Source: Acidimicrobiales bacterium
Lineage (GTDB): Bacteria > Actinomycetota > Acidimicrobiia > Acidimicrobiales > Poriferisodalaceae
Reading direction: 5' to 3'
DNA: 64,000 nt
Assembly (NCBI GenBank): GCA_041394185.1
Contig: JAWKIQ010000003.1
Location: 186,001-250,000 of the forward strand
Below the pieces are notes generated by a model. The model saw only the letters and a program-made list of their open reading frames with translations, was not told the origin of the DNA and searched no databases. This document shows positions 1 through 8,396 of the stretch, piece by piece (positions within the stretch are counted from its first letter, which is position 1; each line of letters starts with the position of its first letter). Made by a program: the position numbers and the translations under genes.

Positions 1-446
1 GTGGCGCGGCGGTATGTGCGGCGCTCGTCGGCAGGGTCGACCTCCTCGAGATCGTTCATGCCGATGATCTTCACGTAGGCACCGGCCAGGATCGGCTTGA
101 GGCCGTACTCGGTCTCGCCCCTTCGGAACGAGAAGATGCGAGGGCCGAAACCGATGAAGAACTCGGTGGCTTTCATGCCGGTCAGCCGAGCTGTCAAGAA
201 GTGGCCCATTTCGTGCATGAACACGAAGAACAAGATCGCCAGCACCAGCACGAACACGATCGGCGACCAAACCGCCAGCACACCCAACATGCCCAAGACG
301 ATGAACAGTCCGGACAAGCCGGCGTCTTCGGGGTCTGGCGTCGAGGCGGGCGCGGGCTCGCCGATGTCGGCTGGGTCGAAGTCTCGCTGCTCGTCGTGGA
401 TCGTCACGTCTTCTCCGGAAAACTCTTCGTCGATTGTGCCCGACAA
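1..446 (-). CDS. Site-2 protease (M50 family), N-terminal part
   Basis: N-terminal part of an intramembrane zinc metalloprotease of the RseP/site-2 protease type; the rest lies beyond the window start. A long hydrophobic stretch (about residues 55-77) leads into the zinc motif HEMGH at 201-215, followed by the family's conserved GFGPRIFSF and GAYVKIIGM segments. Such enzymes cleave membrane-bound regulators. It is the last visible gene of the dxr-cdsA group. The start is uncertain: I chose a TTG at 446, just past the dxr stop, because no ATG precedes the membrane segment in frame. That leaves about 40 hydrophilic, acidic residues before the first membrane span, unusual because family members usually begin with that span. 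Family certain, start doubtful. Confidence 0.85.
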   Translation of the reverse strand, partial: MSGTIDEEFSGEDVTIHDEQRDFDPADIGEPAPASTPDPEDAGLSGLFIVLGMLGVLAVWSPIVFVLVLAILFFVFMHEMGHFLTARLTGMKATEFFIGFGPRIFSFRRGETEYGLKPILAGAYVKIIGMNDLEEVDPADERRTYRRA

Positions 447-472
447 GACGCCCGATCGGGCATCGCCTCTAT

Positions 473-1651
473 CTATCGATCCAGATCTGCGATCAGTGAG
501 GCGGCAACCCGACGTGAGCGCGCGTCCGTATCGACTACAACCTCTGCGGAGGTCGCTTCTGTTCCATCGTGAAGATCGAGCGCCCGGTAAAGGACTTCCG
601 CGATCGACGACCAACCAATACGTCCGTCCAGGAAGGCCTGCACGGCCACCTCGTTGGCGGCGTTTACCCAAGCCGGTGCCGTGCCGCCCATCCGGCCGGC
701 CTGGTAGGCCAGGTCGAGGCACCTGAAGGTCTGGCGATCGGGCTGCTCGAAATCGAGCCGCGCCAGCTGGGTCCAATCGATGCGCCCAAAGGGGGTTGCG
801 ATGCGGTCGGGGAAGGCCAGTGCGTAACCGATGGGCAACTTCATGTCCGGCATCGAAAGCTGGGCGATCGTCGAACCGTCGGTGAACTCGACCATCGAAT
901 GCACCACCGACTGGGGATGAACAACAACGTCGATGTCGTCGTATGCGACGCCGAACAGCTCGTGGGCCTCGATGACCTCGAGACCCTTGTTCATGAGAGT
1001 CGACGAATCGACGGTGATCTTTGGCCCCATGGCCCACGTGGGGTGAGCAAGGGCCTGATCTCGCGTGACCGATGCCAACTCGGCGGCGGTCTTTCCCCGG
1101 AAAGGCCCTCCTGACGCGGTCAGAAGCAGCCGCGAGACCCGTTCGGTACGCCCCGACCCATCGACTCGCCCCGAGCGCAGGCATTGGTGGATGGCGCAGT
1201 GCTCGGAATCGACGGGAACCAACTCGGCGCCGGGAACCGACCGCAGTGGCTGCACCACCGGACCCGCCGCGATGAGCGACTCCTTGTTGGCCAGCGCCAG
1301 GCGGCGCCCAGCCCTCAACGTCGACAGGGTCACGTCGAGACCGGCAAAGCCCACAACTGCGTTGACGGTGACATCGGCAAGCCCGGGAAGGTCGCTGAGC
1401 GCCTTGGTGCCGGCCACGACCTCGATATCGGCCGGAAGTGCCCCCCGAACCTGGTCGTACAGGCTCTCGTCGACGATGGCAGCGACGTCGGGGCGAAACT
1501 CCAAAGCCTGCGCCACCAAGGTCTCGACCGAACGCCAAGCAGCAAGCGCAGCGATTCGATAGCGCTCGGGCTCGGCCCTGACCACATCCGCGGTCTGAGT
1601 GCCGATGCTGCCCGAGCAGCCCAGCACCGCAACCGAGGTCAGGTCACCCAT
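473..1651 (-). CDS. dxr: 1-deoxy-D-xylulose 5-phosphate reductoisomerase
   Basis: Cytoplasmic NADPH-dependent enzyme of the MEP isoprenoid pathway, converting DXP to 2-C-methyl-D-erythritol 4-phosphate. The ATG at 1651 gives 392 residues, normal for the family, and puts the Rossmann motif GCSGSIGTQT near residue 10. The substrate and metal region SEHCAIHQCL and the flexible-loop region ASGGPFRG are visible, as is the signature around KITVDSSTLMNKGLEV. It lies 13 bp downstream of cdsA and leads into the M50 protease, the usual order cdsA-dxr-rseP. A longer in-frame start at 1759 would overlap cdsA and add unrelated sequence, so I rejected it. Confidence 0.97.
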   Translation of the reverse strand: MGDLTSVAVLGCSGSIGTQTADVVRAEPERYRIAALAAWRSVETLVAQALEFRPDVAAIVDESLYDQVRGALPADIEVVAGTKALSDLPGLADVTVNAVVGFAGLDVTLSTLRAGRRLALANKESLIAAGPVVQPLRSVPGAELVPVDSEHCAIHQCLRSGRVDGSGRTERVSRLLLTASGGPFRGKTAAELASVTRDQALAHPTWAMGPKITVDSSTLMNKGLEVIEAHELFGVAYDDIDVVVHPQSVVHSMVEFTDGSTIAQLSMPDMKLPIGYALAFPDRIATPFGRIDWTQLARLDFEQPDRQTFRCLDLAYQAGRMGGTAPAWVNAANEVAVQAFLDGRIGWSSIAEVLYRALDLHDGTEATSAEVVVDTDARSRRVAASLIADLDR

Positions 1652-1664
1652 CGACCGGATCGGC

Positions 1665-3602
1665 TCAGAGTCCGAGATGCAGATCGCGTGCCAAGGCCAG
1701 GTAATAGACCGCGGGCAACACGAACAACATGGCGTCGAAGCGGTCGAACACCCCGCCATGCCCCGGCAGGGCTGTGCCCATGTCCTTCACCCCGAGATCG
1801 CGCTTGATGAGCGATTGGGCCAGGTCACCCAGCGGTGCCATCACCGCGACCACTATGCCCAACAGCAGCGCGTCGAGTTGGCTGTCGCCGCTCCAGGGCA
1901 TGAGCCCAGGCCATATCCCCAGACCAAAGGTCACCACCAGCACGGCGAAGATCATGCCGCCGATGAGACCCTCGTAGGTCTTGTTGGGGCTTATGTGTGG
2001 CGCCAGCCGACTTTGACCGGTGGCCCGGCCGATGAACAGACCCGCCGTGTCGTAAGTAGCGGTACCGATGATCGCACCGAACAAGATTCCCGAACCGTGG
2101 GGCATCTCGAGAATCAGCGGCACGAACGATCCGAGCAATCCCACCCACAGCACCCCAAAAAGGGTCACCGAGATGTTCGCCGCAGGCCGATCGTGGTCTA
2201 CCCCGAACAGGAACCACAACAACGAGAACACCGTGGTCAGCACCAGAACCAGGGGAATCGCCGCAATGCCCTCGAAGTACGCGGCCAACGAGAGCCCGGC
2301 CACCGACACCAGACCCAGCAAGGTCGCAGGCCGATAGCCGACATGGCGCACCGACATGAAGAACTCGCTGGCCGCCATCACGAGCAGCGGAACCACCAGC
2401 AGCATGGCCCAGCCCGGCCCTCGATCGACCAGGAACAGGAATGCAGCCACCAGCGTCGCGGCAGTAGCGATGGCCACCGGCATGTTTCGCCCGCCCGACG
2501 GGGCTGGCGGCCCGCCGTCGTCGGTTCCGTCGTCGAAGTGCAGCACGGTCCTCTCCGCAGAGTCAGACGAATCATGATCTCCCCAGTCCTTGGCGCCTTC
2601 GCGCCAAAGTGGGGCCTGCTGATCGAGAACCGACCAGGCAGCGAGCTCGTCTTCGCCATCACCGCCGGACGCCGGAGCGTTCTGCGGAGGCGCCTCCGAG
2701 GGCACAAAAGCGGGCTCTATCGGAGCCACAAGGGCAACATCGGGCGTTGGCTCGGCCGAGGGAACACCTTCATCAGGCTCGTGTGGAGCCGGGCCGCCGA
2801 AGCGCCCTTCGCCGACATCGACAATAGGCAGCGGACCGGTGTCAACGGCAGGAGGCTCTGGCTCCACCGCCACAAACGGGACCGAATCAGCCTCGTCCTC
2901 GTACTCGTCTTCGTCGAGGCTGTACCCACCACCGGCCTCGTCTTCGTCGAGGCTGTACCCACCACCGGCCTCGTCTTCGTCGAGGCTGTACCCACCGCCG
3001 GCCTCGTCTTCGTCGAGGCCGATGTCCAAGAGTTGGTCGAGTTGGTCGCTCATGGGCTCGATCGGCACCGAAGGCTCGAACAGCCCGCGGGTCTCGGCCT
3101 CGCCAGACCCGTCCGGCGTGGCCGATTCACCAACCCAGTCATCCGACGCGAACACCTGATCGGCGGAATCCTCGAGATCGGGAACCGAGTCGAGTCCGGG
3201 GATGGACCCGCGGCCCTCAGACGGTGAGAGTTGGTCGTCGTCGGGCGAATCGGCTTTCGGCTCGGCCCAGCGAGGGGTAGGCAGGTCGTCAGCGGGGATG
3301 CTGGGGATGATCGACTCGATGGGTCCGGTGGGCGCCAGGTCGTCGATTCCATCGACCAGGGAAGGACCCACATCTATCCCGCTGGGACTCTCATCTTCTG
3401 CGATGCGAGGGTCGTCGGGAAGCTGAGGGAACAGACGAGAGCCACCCGCACGCTGGCCACCCTCGGGAATCTTCGGGATCTCGCCCGTGGCGGGCTCTGA
3501 CCAGTGAGGCAGCGACGCCGTGTCGTCGAACGAGAACACCGGGCCGCGACGCTCGTCGTCGTTGTCCTCATCGGTGTTGCGATCGATGTCCTGGTCGTCC
3601 AC
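1665..3602 (-). CDS. cdsA: Phosphatidate cytidylyltransferase with long acidic N-terminal extension
   Basis: Makes CDP-diacylglycerol from phosphatidate and CTP at the membrane. The last 270 or so residues are a polytopic CdsA core ending in the signature SLIKRDLGVKDMG followed by PGHGGVFDRFD. What is odd is the front: about 370 hydrophilic, Asp/Glu/Pro/Ser-rich residues precede the first membrane span, more than doubling the usual length of about 270-300. Three tandem 11-residue repeats (SLDEDEAGGGY) lie near residues 195-233. The start is GTG at 3602 with GGAGG five bases upstream. Reading frame and base use are continuous between the two halves, so this is one protein; the extension is probably cytosolic and disordered. 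Confidence 0.93.
   Translation of the reverse strand: MDDQDIDRNTDEDNDDERRGPVFSFDDTASLPHWSEPATGEIPKIPEGGQRAGGSRLFPQLPDDPRIAEDESPSGIDVGPSLVDGIDDLAPTGPIESIIPSIPADDLPTPRWAEPKADSPDDDQLSPSEGRGSIPGLDSVPDLEDSADQVFASDDWVGESATPDGSGEAETRGLFEPSVPIEPMSDQLDQLLDIGLDEDEAGGGYSLDEDEAGGGYSLDEDEAGGGYSLDEDEYEDEADSVPFVAVEPEPPAVDTGPLPIVDVGEGRFGGPAPHEPDEGVPSAEPTPDVALVAPIEPAFVPSEAPPQNAPASGGDGEDELAAWSVLDQQAPLWREGAKDWGDHDSSDSAERTVLHFDDGTDDGGPPAPSGGRNMPVAIATAATLVAAFLFLVDRGPGWAMLLVVPLLVMAASEFFMSVRHVGYRPATLLGLVSVAGLSLAAYFEGIAAIPLVLVLTTVFSLLWFLFGVDHDRPAANISVTLFGVLWVGLLGSFVPLILEMPHGSGILFGAIIGTATYDTAGLFIGRATGQSRLAPHISPNKTYEGLIGGMIFAVLVVTFGLGIWPGLMPWSGDSQLDALLLGIVVAVMAPLGDLAQSLIKRDLGVKDMGTALPGHGGVFDRFDAMLFVLPAVYYLALARDLHLGL
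2904..3019 (-). repeat. Tandem 33-bp coding repeat in cdsA
   Basis: Three direct copies of a 33-bp unit at 2904-2936, 2937-2969 and 2970-3002, the third with one mismatch, plus a 17-base partial fourth copy to 3019. Unit length is a multiple of three, and each copy encodes SLDEDEAGGGY in the acidic extension of CdsA, so copy number could vary without frameshift. The near-identity of the copies suggests recent duplication or slippage. Confidence 0.95.
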
Positions 3603-3677
3603 GAAATCCTCCTCCCGACCGACGCCGGGTGGTTCGAGTGTGCCACGACCCCACCGTCGTTTCGTGGCAAGCCGAGA

Positions 3678-4244
3678 TCAGACCTCGAGTAGCTCGGCTT
3701 CCTTGTGCTTGAGAGCGTTGTCGATCTCTTCGATGGAAGACGCAGTCTTCGCGTCGAGCTGACCTTCATAACGGCGAAGCTCGTCTTCTGACAGCTCACC
3801 GTCCTTCTGCATGGCCTCGAGATCTTGACGTGCACTTCGGCGCACATTGCGCACCGCCACGCGCGCCTCCTCGGCCATGTGCTTGACGACCTTCACCAGC
3901 TCCTGGCGCCGCTCGGTGGTGAGAGGCGGAAACACCAGGCGAATCTTGTCGCCGTCGTTACCCGGGTTGATGCCCAGATCCGAAGCCTGGATTGCCCGCT
4001 CGATGTCGCCCAGCGACGACTTGTCATAGGGCTGAACGATCAACATACGGGCCTCGGGAACGCTGAAGCCCGCCAACTGCTGAAGTGGAACCTCGGTGCC
4101 GTAGTAATCGACACGGATCTTCTCGACCAGGGCCGGGGTAGCCCGGCCCGTACGCACCGAACCGAACTCGCCTTGGGCGTGCTCGACGGCGCCGTGCATA
4201 CGATCGACAGCGTCCTTGATGATCTCTTCGGCGAATTCGCTCAC
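3678..4244 (-). CDS. frr: Ribosome recycling factor
   Basis: Splits post-termination ribosomes together with EF-G. The 188-residue product has the RRF hallmarks near the N-terminus (GSVRTGRATPALVEKI, then YYGTEVPLQQLA) and the helical tail VRNVRRSARQDLE. The start is GTG at 4244, overlapping the pyrH stop by four bases (GTGA), so translation is probably coupled to pyrH. A longer in-frame start inside pyrH is not credible. The frr stop is 75 bp from the cdsA start. Confidence 0.97.
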   Translation of the reverse strand: MSEFAEEIIKDAVDRMHGAVEHAQGEFGSVRTGRATPALVEKIRVDYYGTEVPLQQLAGFSVPEARMLIVQPYDKSSLGDIERAIQASDLGINPGNDGDKIRLVFPPLTTERRQELVKVVKHMAEEARVAVRNVRRSARQDLEAMQKDGELSEDELRRYEGQLDAKTASSIEEIDNALKHKEAELLEV

Positions 4245-4969
4245 CTGACCAGCGTACCGATCGGCTCTCCCTGGACAACAGCCCTGAAATTGCCCTGCTC
4301 CATCACGTCGAACACGACGATGGGAGTGTTGTTGTCCTTGCACACGGCGATGGCTGCGCTGTCCATGACAGCCAGCTCGTTCGCAAGGACGTCGAGGAAC
4401 GAGACCTCGTGATAGCGCGTCGCGGACGGATCGAGCCTGGGATCAGCGGTATAGACCCCGTCGATGCCCGAGTGGGTGCCCTTCAAAACGACGTCGGCAT
4501 CGATCTCTGCTGCGCGAAGCGCAGCTGCGGTGTCGGTGGTGAAGAAGGGGTTACCCGTGCCCGCCGCGAAGATGACGATGCGACCCTTCTCGAGGTGGCG
4601 AACAGCGCGCCGCCTGATGTAGGGCTCGGCGATCTGGGCCATCCCGATGGCGGTCATCACACGCGTGGGTTGCCCGGCCCTTTCCAGAGCGTCCTGGAAC
4701 GCCAGGGCGTTGATGACCGTGCCCAGCATTCCCATGTAGTCGGACTGGGCCCGGTCCATACCATCGGAGGCGCCGGAAAGGCCGCGCCAGATGTTGCCTC
4801 CTCCGACCACCAGGGCCACGTCAATCTGTAGATCGTTCTTGACCTTGGCGATCTCGCGGGCCAAACGATCGATGACCTCGTGGTCGATGCTTTCCTCGCG
4901 GGCACCAAGTGCCTCGCCGGAGAGCTTCAGCAGCACGCGCTGCCACCCTGTGCGGTTGGAGGAGGCCAA
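4241..4969 (-). CDS. pyrH: UMP kinase
   Basis: Hexameric bacterial UMP kinase of the amino-acid-kinase fold, producing UDP for nucleotide and cell-wall metabolism. The product begins near WQRVLLKLSGEAL, followed by the glycine-rich VVGGGNIWRG, the nucleotide-site segment AAGTGNPFFTTDTAA and LKGTHSGIDGVYTADP. The likely start is TTG at 4969, giving 242 residues; no ATG is available, and only six bases separate it from the tsf stop. It overlaps frr at its end. Its place between tsf and frr is the conserved bacterial order. Confidence 0.95.
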   Translation of the reverse strand: MASSNRTGWQRVLLKLSGEALGAREESIDHEVIDRLAREIAKVKNDLQIDVALVVGGGNIWRGLSGASDGMDRAQSDYMGMLGTVINALAFQDALERAGQPTRVMTAIGMAQIAEPYIRRRAVRHLEKGRIVIFAAGTGNPFFTTDTAAALRAAEIDADVVLKGTHSGIDGVYTADPRLDPSATRYHEVSFLDVLANELAVMDSAAIAVCKDNNTPIVVFDVMEQGNFRAVVQGEPIGTLVR

Positions 4970-4974
4970 GGGGA

Positions 4975-5769
4975 TCAGCCGCCGATTTCGATCTGGGCGA
5001 AACCGGCGATGCTGGCATCGCCGAGCATCTTGTCGATCGTGGTCTTCTCGTCCTTGACCCAACCCTGTTCGAGCAAGACACGCTCTTTGAACCAGCCGTT
5101 GAGCCTGCCTTCGACGATCTTTTCGAGCGCAGCCTCTGGCTTGCCCTCGTTGCGGGTGATCGTGGCGAGGGTCTCGCGCTCGGCGGCAACGTCGGCCTCG
5201 GGAACCTCGTCGCGGGTGACAAACGCGGGCCGCGAGAACGCCGCGTGCATGGCGACGTCACGAGCGAGTTCCTCAGATCCCCCATTCAGGTGGACGAGCA
5301 CGGCGTTGACGCCGCGGCCGTTCTGAACGTGAACGTAGGCTTCGAGCGAATCACCCTCGGCAGCGTCGAATCGGACAACACGGCCCAACTCGATGTTCTC
5401 CTTGAGGGTGACGCGCATGTCGTCGATGGCCTCGTTCTTGGCAGCCGCAGCCTCTACGCCTTCGCTGATCACGAGGTCGAGGATCTCGCCCGCCAGGTCA
5501 ATGAACTGATCGGACTTGGCAACGAAGTCGGTCTCGCACTTGAGTTCGACTGCCGCAGCCACCGAGCCCTCGACCCGAGCGGCTACGACGCCCTCGGAGT
5601 TCTCGCGATCGGAGCGGGTCGAAGCCTTGGCGAGGCCCCTTTCGCGAAGCCAAGCAGCAGCGGCTTCGAAATCGCCGCCATTTTCTACGAGCGCCTTCTT
5701 GGCGTCCATCATTCCGGCGCCAGACTGCTGACGCAGACGCTGGACGTCCTTTGCACTGAAATCGGCCAT
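4975..5769 (-). CDS. tsf: Elongation factor Ts
   Basis: Nucleotide exchange factor for EF-Tu. The 264-residue product starts MADFSAKDVQRLRQQSGAGM, the UBA-like N-terminal domain, followed by the signature ELKCETDFVAKSDQF, whose TDFV motif contacts EF-Tu, then the dimerization core. The ATG at 5769 is the only start matching the family; the in-frame extension to 6144 runs antisense through the S2 tail and is not real. It follows rpsB by 136 bp, probably in the same transcript, and is almost flush with pyrH. Confidence 0.97.
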   Translation of the reverse strand: MADFSAKDVQRLRQQSGAGMMDAKKALVENGGDFEAAAAWLRERGLAKASTRSDRENSEGVVAARVEGSVAAAVELKCETDFVAKSDQFIDLAGEILDLVISEGVEAAAAKNEAIDDMRVTLKENIELGRVVRFDAAEGDSLEAYVHVQNGRGVNAVLVHLNGGSEELARDVAMHAAFSRPAFVTRDEVPEADVAAERETLATITRNEGKPEAALEKIVEGRLNGWFKERVLLEQGWVKDEKTTIDKMLGDASIAGFAQIEIGG

Positions 5770-5905
5770 GGTGTTGTGTCCTTCGATGTGCCCACAGCCG
5801 GCGACCGCGGGCGCTAGTTGCTCTGGGCCCGGACCGGGCCGTCGTGGTGCTCGTGGGTGAAACGAGCGCGAATTGTTCTGCGGGTGGGTGACGACGAGAG
5901 GGCGA

Positions 5906-6802
5906 TCAGCCCTCGGTCTGCTCGGTGGCTTCGGCCTCGACCTCGGGCTCAGCGACCGGGGCTTCGGCCTTGGCCGCCATCTCAGCTGCGATGCGGGCCT
6001 CACGCTCGGCGGCCTGAGCCGCAGCCTGAGCCGACGCTTCGGCCTGGGCCTGGGCGATGCGGGCCTCTTCTTCGGGAGTGCGGCTGGCGGTGGGAACCAC
6101 GACGCCGCGCTTGGAAGCGATGAAGCGACCTTCGCGAACCGCATCGCTGACGATGCGGCACATCAGATCGGTCGAGCGGATCGCATCGTCGTTGCCGGGG
6201 ATCGGGAAGTCGATGACGTCGGGATCGCAGTTCGAGTCGACAACCGCGATGACCGGAATTCCCAGCCGGTTTGCTTCAGCGACGGCGATGTGCTCCTTGA
6301 CGGTGTCGAGAACGAAGATCGCGTCGGGCAGCTTCTCCATGTGGCGGATGCCGCCGAGGTTGCGCTGCAGCTTCTCGAGCTCGCGGCTCAGCAACAGCGC
6401 TTCCTTCTTGGGCATGCCGGCGAAGTCGCCCGCAGCCTGCATGCGCTCGTACTCGCGCATCTTCTCGACCCGCTTGGCGATGGTGCGGAAGTTGGTGAGC
6501 ATGCCACCGAGCCAACGTTCGTTGACATAGGGCATTCCGGAGCGGCCGGCGTAAGTGCGGATCGGGTCCTGGGCCTGCTTCTTGGTGCCGATGAACAGGA
6601 CCGTGCCACCCTTTGCAGACAGGTCGCGCAGGAAGGTATAGGCACGCTCGGTGCGCTTCATCGTCTGCTGGAGGTCGATGATGTAGATGCCGTTGCGCTC
6701 GCCCCACAAGAAGCGCTGCATCTTGGGATTCCAGCGACGGGTCTGGTGACCGAAATGGACACCTGCCTCGAGCAACTGACGCATCGTGACGACAGCCGAC
6801 AT
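5906..6802 (-). CDS. rpsB: 30S ribosomal protein S2
   Basis: Small-subunit protein S2. It starts MSAVVTMRQLLEAGVHFGHQ with a good Shine-Dalgarno (GGAGAGG) upstream and carries the expected WNPKM, IGTKKQAQD and VNERWLGGMLTNF segments. The 298-residue product is longer than typical S2 (about 250) because of an Ala/Glu-rich tail of about 60 residues after residue 235, a feature seen in some actinobacterial S2 proteins. Head of the rpsB-tsf-pyrH-frr run. Confidence 0.98.
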   Translation of the reverse strand: MSAVVTMRQLLEAGVHFGHQTRRWNPKMQRFLWGERNGIYIIDLQQTMKRTERAYTFLRDLSAKGGTVLFIGTKKQAQDPIRTYAGRSGMPYVNERWLGGMLTNFRTIAKRVEKMREYERMQAAGDFAGMPKKEALLLSRELEKLQRNLGGIRHMEKLPDAIFVLDTVKEHIAVAEANRLGIPVIAVVDSNCDPDVIDFPIPGNDDAIRSTDLMCRIVSDAVREGRFIASKRGVVVPTASRTPEEEARIAQAQAEASAQAAAQAAEREARIAAEMAAKAEAPVAEPEVEAEATEQTEG

Positions 6803-6880
6803 TGGTTTCTCCTCTCCGACGGTTTAGGCAAGCACCGGGCCTGGGCGCGAGAGCGACCGTCGGAAAGGCCCGATGGATAT

Positions 6881-7522
6881 TCACGGGGTTGCGCTGAGCG
6901 CATGGGCGGCACCCGGACGGGGGCCAGCGGACGATTGTAGCCGCGATCGGGCGTTTGTGAACACCGACTTGATGGCCCGCCCACGATCTACGGGCGCGGC
7001 CGGGGCGTTTGTGGGTGTGGCACCGAGGCCCGGCGGAGTCGGAACCAGCCGAACACTCACGAATGCGCCGAACAAGACCGCAGGGTCGACGTACGCGTCG
7101 CCGATTCGGGCCGACACGTGCAGGCGTGACGACGAGGTCGCGATGTGTTCGCCTCGGTTCACCGAGCGCCCCGTCGCAACGAGCACCTCGGCCAGTGGCC
7201 CGTAGCTGGTTCGCACGCCGTCGGGGTGTGAGATGGTCACCCACCTCTGACCTGCGACGGGCCCGGCGAAGGTGACCACTCCGGCTCCGGCGGCGGCGAC
7301 GAAGGTTCCGGGTGCAGTGTCGAACTCGATGCCCCGGTTGCCTGCGCCATAGGGAGACGCCGGGGCCCTGAACGGGTCGGCGATGGGAGCCACCACAGGC
7401 CACTGATAGGGCCAATCTGTGCGAGGCACAGCGTCGGCGCCGGCCGCGGTCGCCCACTGTGGGATCAGCAGTAGAGCAGCGGCGCAGACCGCCAAACGAA
7501 CGAATGAGAAGCGCCCGGCCAT
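6881..7522 (-). CDS. Secreted M23-like (LytM fold) protein, degenerate zinc site
   Basis: A 213-residue protein with a signal peptide (about residues 1-27) and one LytM/M23-like domain. The fold is recognisable from PYGAGNRGIEF, the strand GVVTFAGPVAGQRWVTISHP and GDAYVDPAVLF near residue 141. M23 peptidases bind zinc through H-x3-D and H-x-H; here the first His is Asn62, the Asp is Glu66, and the first His of the final pair is Arg133, leaving only His135. It is therefore probably not an active endopeptidase and may be a peptidoglycan-binding or amidase-activating protein, as for EnvC or NlpD. An M23 gene beside rpsB is common in actinobacteria. The C-terminal 60 residues are low complexity. 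Confidence 0.82.
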   Translation of the reverse strand: MAGRFSFVRLAVCAAALLLIPQWATAAGADAVPRTDWPYQWPVVAPIADPFRAPASPYGAGNRGIEFDTAPGTFVAAAGAGVVTFAGPVAGQRWVTISHPDGVRTSYGPLAEVLVATGRSVNRGEHIATSSSRLHVSARIGDAYVDPAVLFGAFVSVRLVPTPPGLGATPTNAPAAPVDRGRAIKSVFTNARSRLQSSAGPRPGAAHALSATP

Positions 7523-7591
7523 GGGCTTGCCTCCAGAAACTCTGTTTCGTCTTTGGGGGAAGCTGATGGCGGGGATTAGGTCGAGGCGAGC

Positions 7592-8383
7592 CTATCGGGT
7601 CGGACGCTGGGGCGAGCTGCGGTCACGTTCGGCGGCGGCCATGCGTTGCTTGAGGTGAACCACGGCCTTGGTGTGAATCTGACACACCCGGCTCTCGGTG
7701 ACGTTCAGCACGGTGCCGATGTCTGCCAACGTCATGCCCTCGTAGTAGTAGAGGGCGAGGATCAGCTTCTCTCGTTCGGGCAGCCGATTGATCTCGTTGG
7801 CCATGATGAACCGCTGCTCATCGCTCTCGAAAGAGTCCTCGGGCTCGTCGGAACCGTCGCTCAGCACATCGCCGAGCGTCGAAGATTCGCCGTCGTCGCC
7901 CGAGAACGGGTCTTCGAGGGCCAACATTCCGGCCGCCGCAACCTGCTTGAGCATCCGCTGGATGGCCTCGAGCGTGACACCCAATTCGTCGGCCAGCTCG
8001 TCTTCGGTGGGCGCACGATGGTGCTTGGCGCTGAAGCGTTGATTGGCACGCTCGATCTGGCGGGCCTTGGCCCTCACCGAACGTGGAACCCAGTCGTAGC
8101 TGCGAAGCTCGTCGAGGATTGCACCCCTGATGCGGGCCATGGCATAGGTCTCGAACTTGAAGCCACGCTCGGGCTGGAACTTCGAGATCGCATCGATGAG
8201 ACCGAACACACCGTTGGACACGAGCTCTGGCTGCTCGACGCTGCCTGGCAGACCAGCGGCCACACGGCTTGCGACGAACTTGACCAGAGGCGAGTAGTGC
8301 ACGATGAGTCGGTCGCGGGCATCGGGGTCGCCGTGTTCGTGGTACCGCCGCCAGATTTCGTCGATGTCGGCGTATTGGCTCAT
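7592..8383 (-). CDS. RNA polymerase sigma factor, WhiG/FliA type
   Basis: A 263-residue sigma-70 family factor with region 2 (residues about 20-90, including GVFGLIDAISKFQPERG and FETYAMARIRGAILDELR), region 3 (near APTEDELADELGVT) and region 4 (PEREKLILALYYYEGMTLADIG, then a helix-turn-helix ending SRVCQIH). The IRGAILDELR segment is typical of the FliA/WhiG group, which controls flagellar genes or sporulation. No flagellar genes are in the window, so its regulon is unknown. It follows xerC by 13 bp. Codon use matches its neighbours. Confidence 0.92.
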   Translation of the reverse strand: MSQYADIDEIWRRYHEHGDPDARDRLIVHYSPLVKFVASRVAAGLPGSVEQPELVSNGVFGLIDAISKFQPERGFKFETYAMARIRGAILDELRSYDWVPRSVRAKARQIERANQRFSAKHHRAPTEDELADELGVTLEAIQRMLKQVAAAGMLALEDPFSGDDGESSTLGDVLSDGSDEPEDSFESDEQRFIMANEINRLPEREKLILALYYYEGMTLADIGTVLNVTESRVCQIHTKAVVHLKQRMAAAERDRSSPQRPTR

Positions 8384-8396
8384 CGGTCTTCCTGTG

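Noticed and set aside
2904..3019. CRISPR-like repeats
   Set aside because: Repeats are contiguous, have no spacers and encode an in-frame protein repeat.
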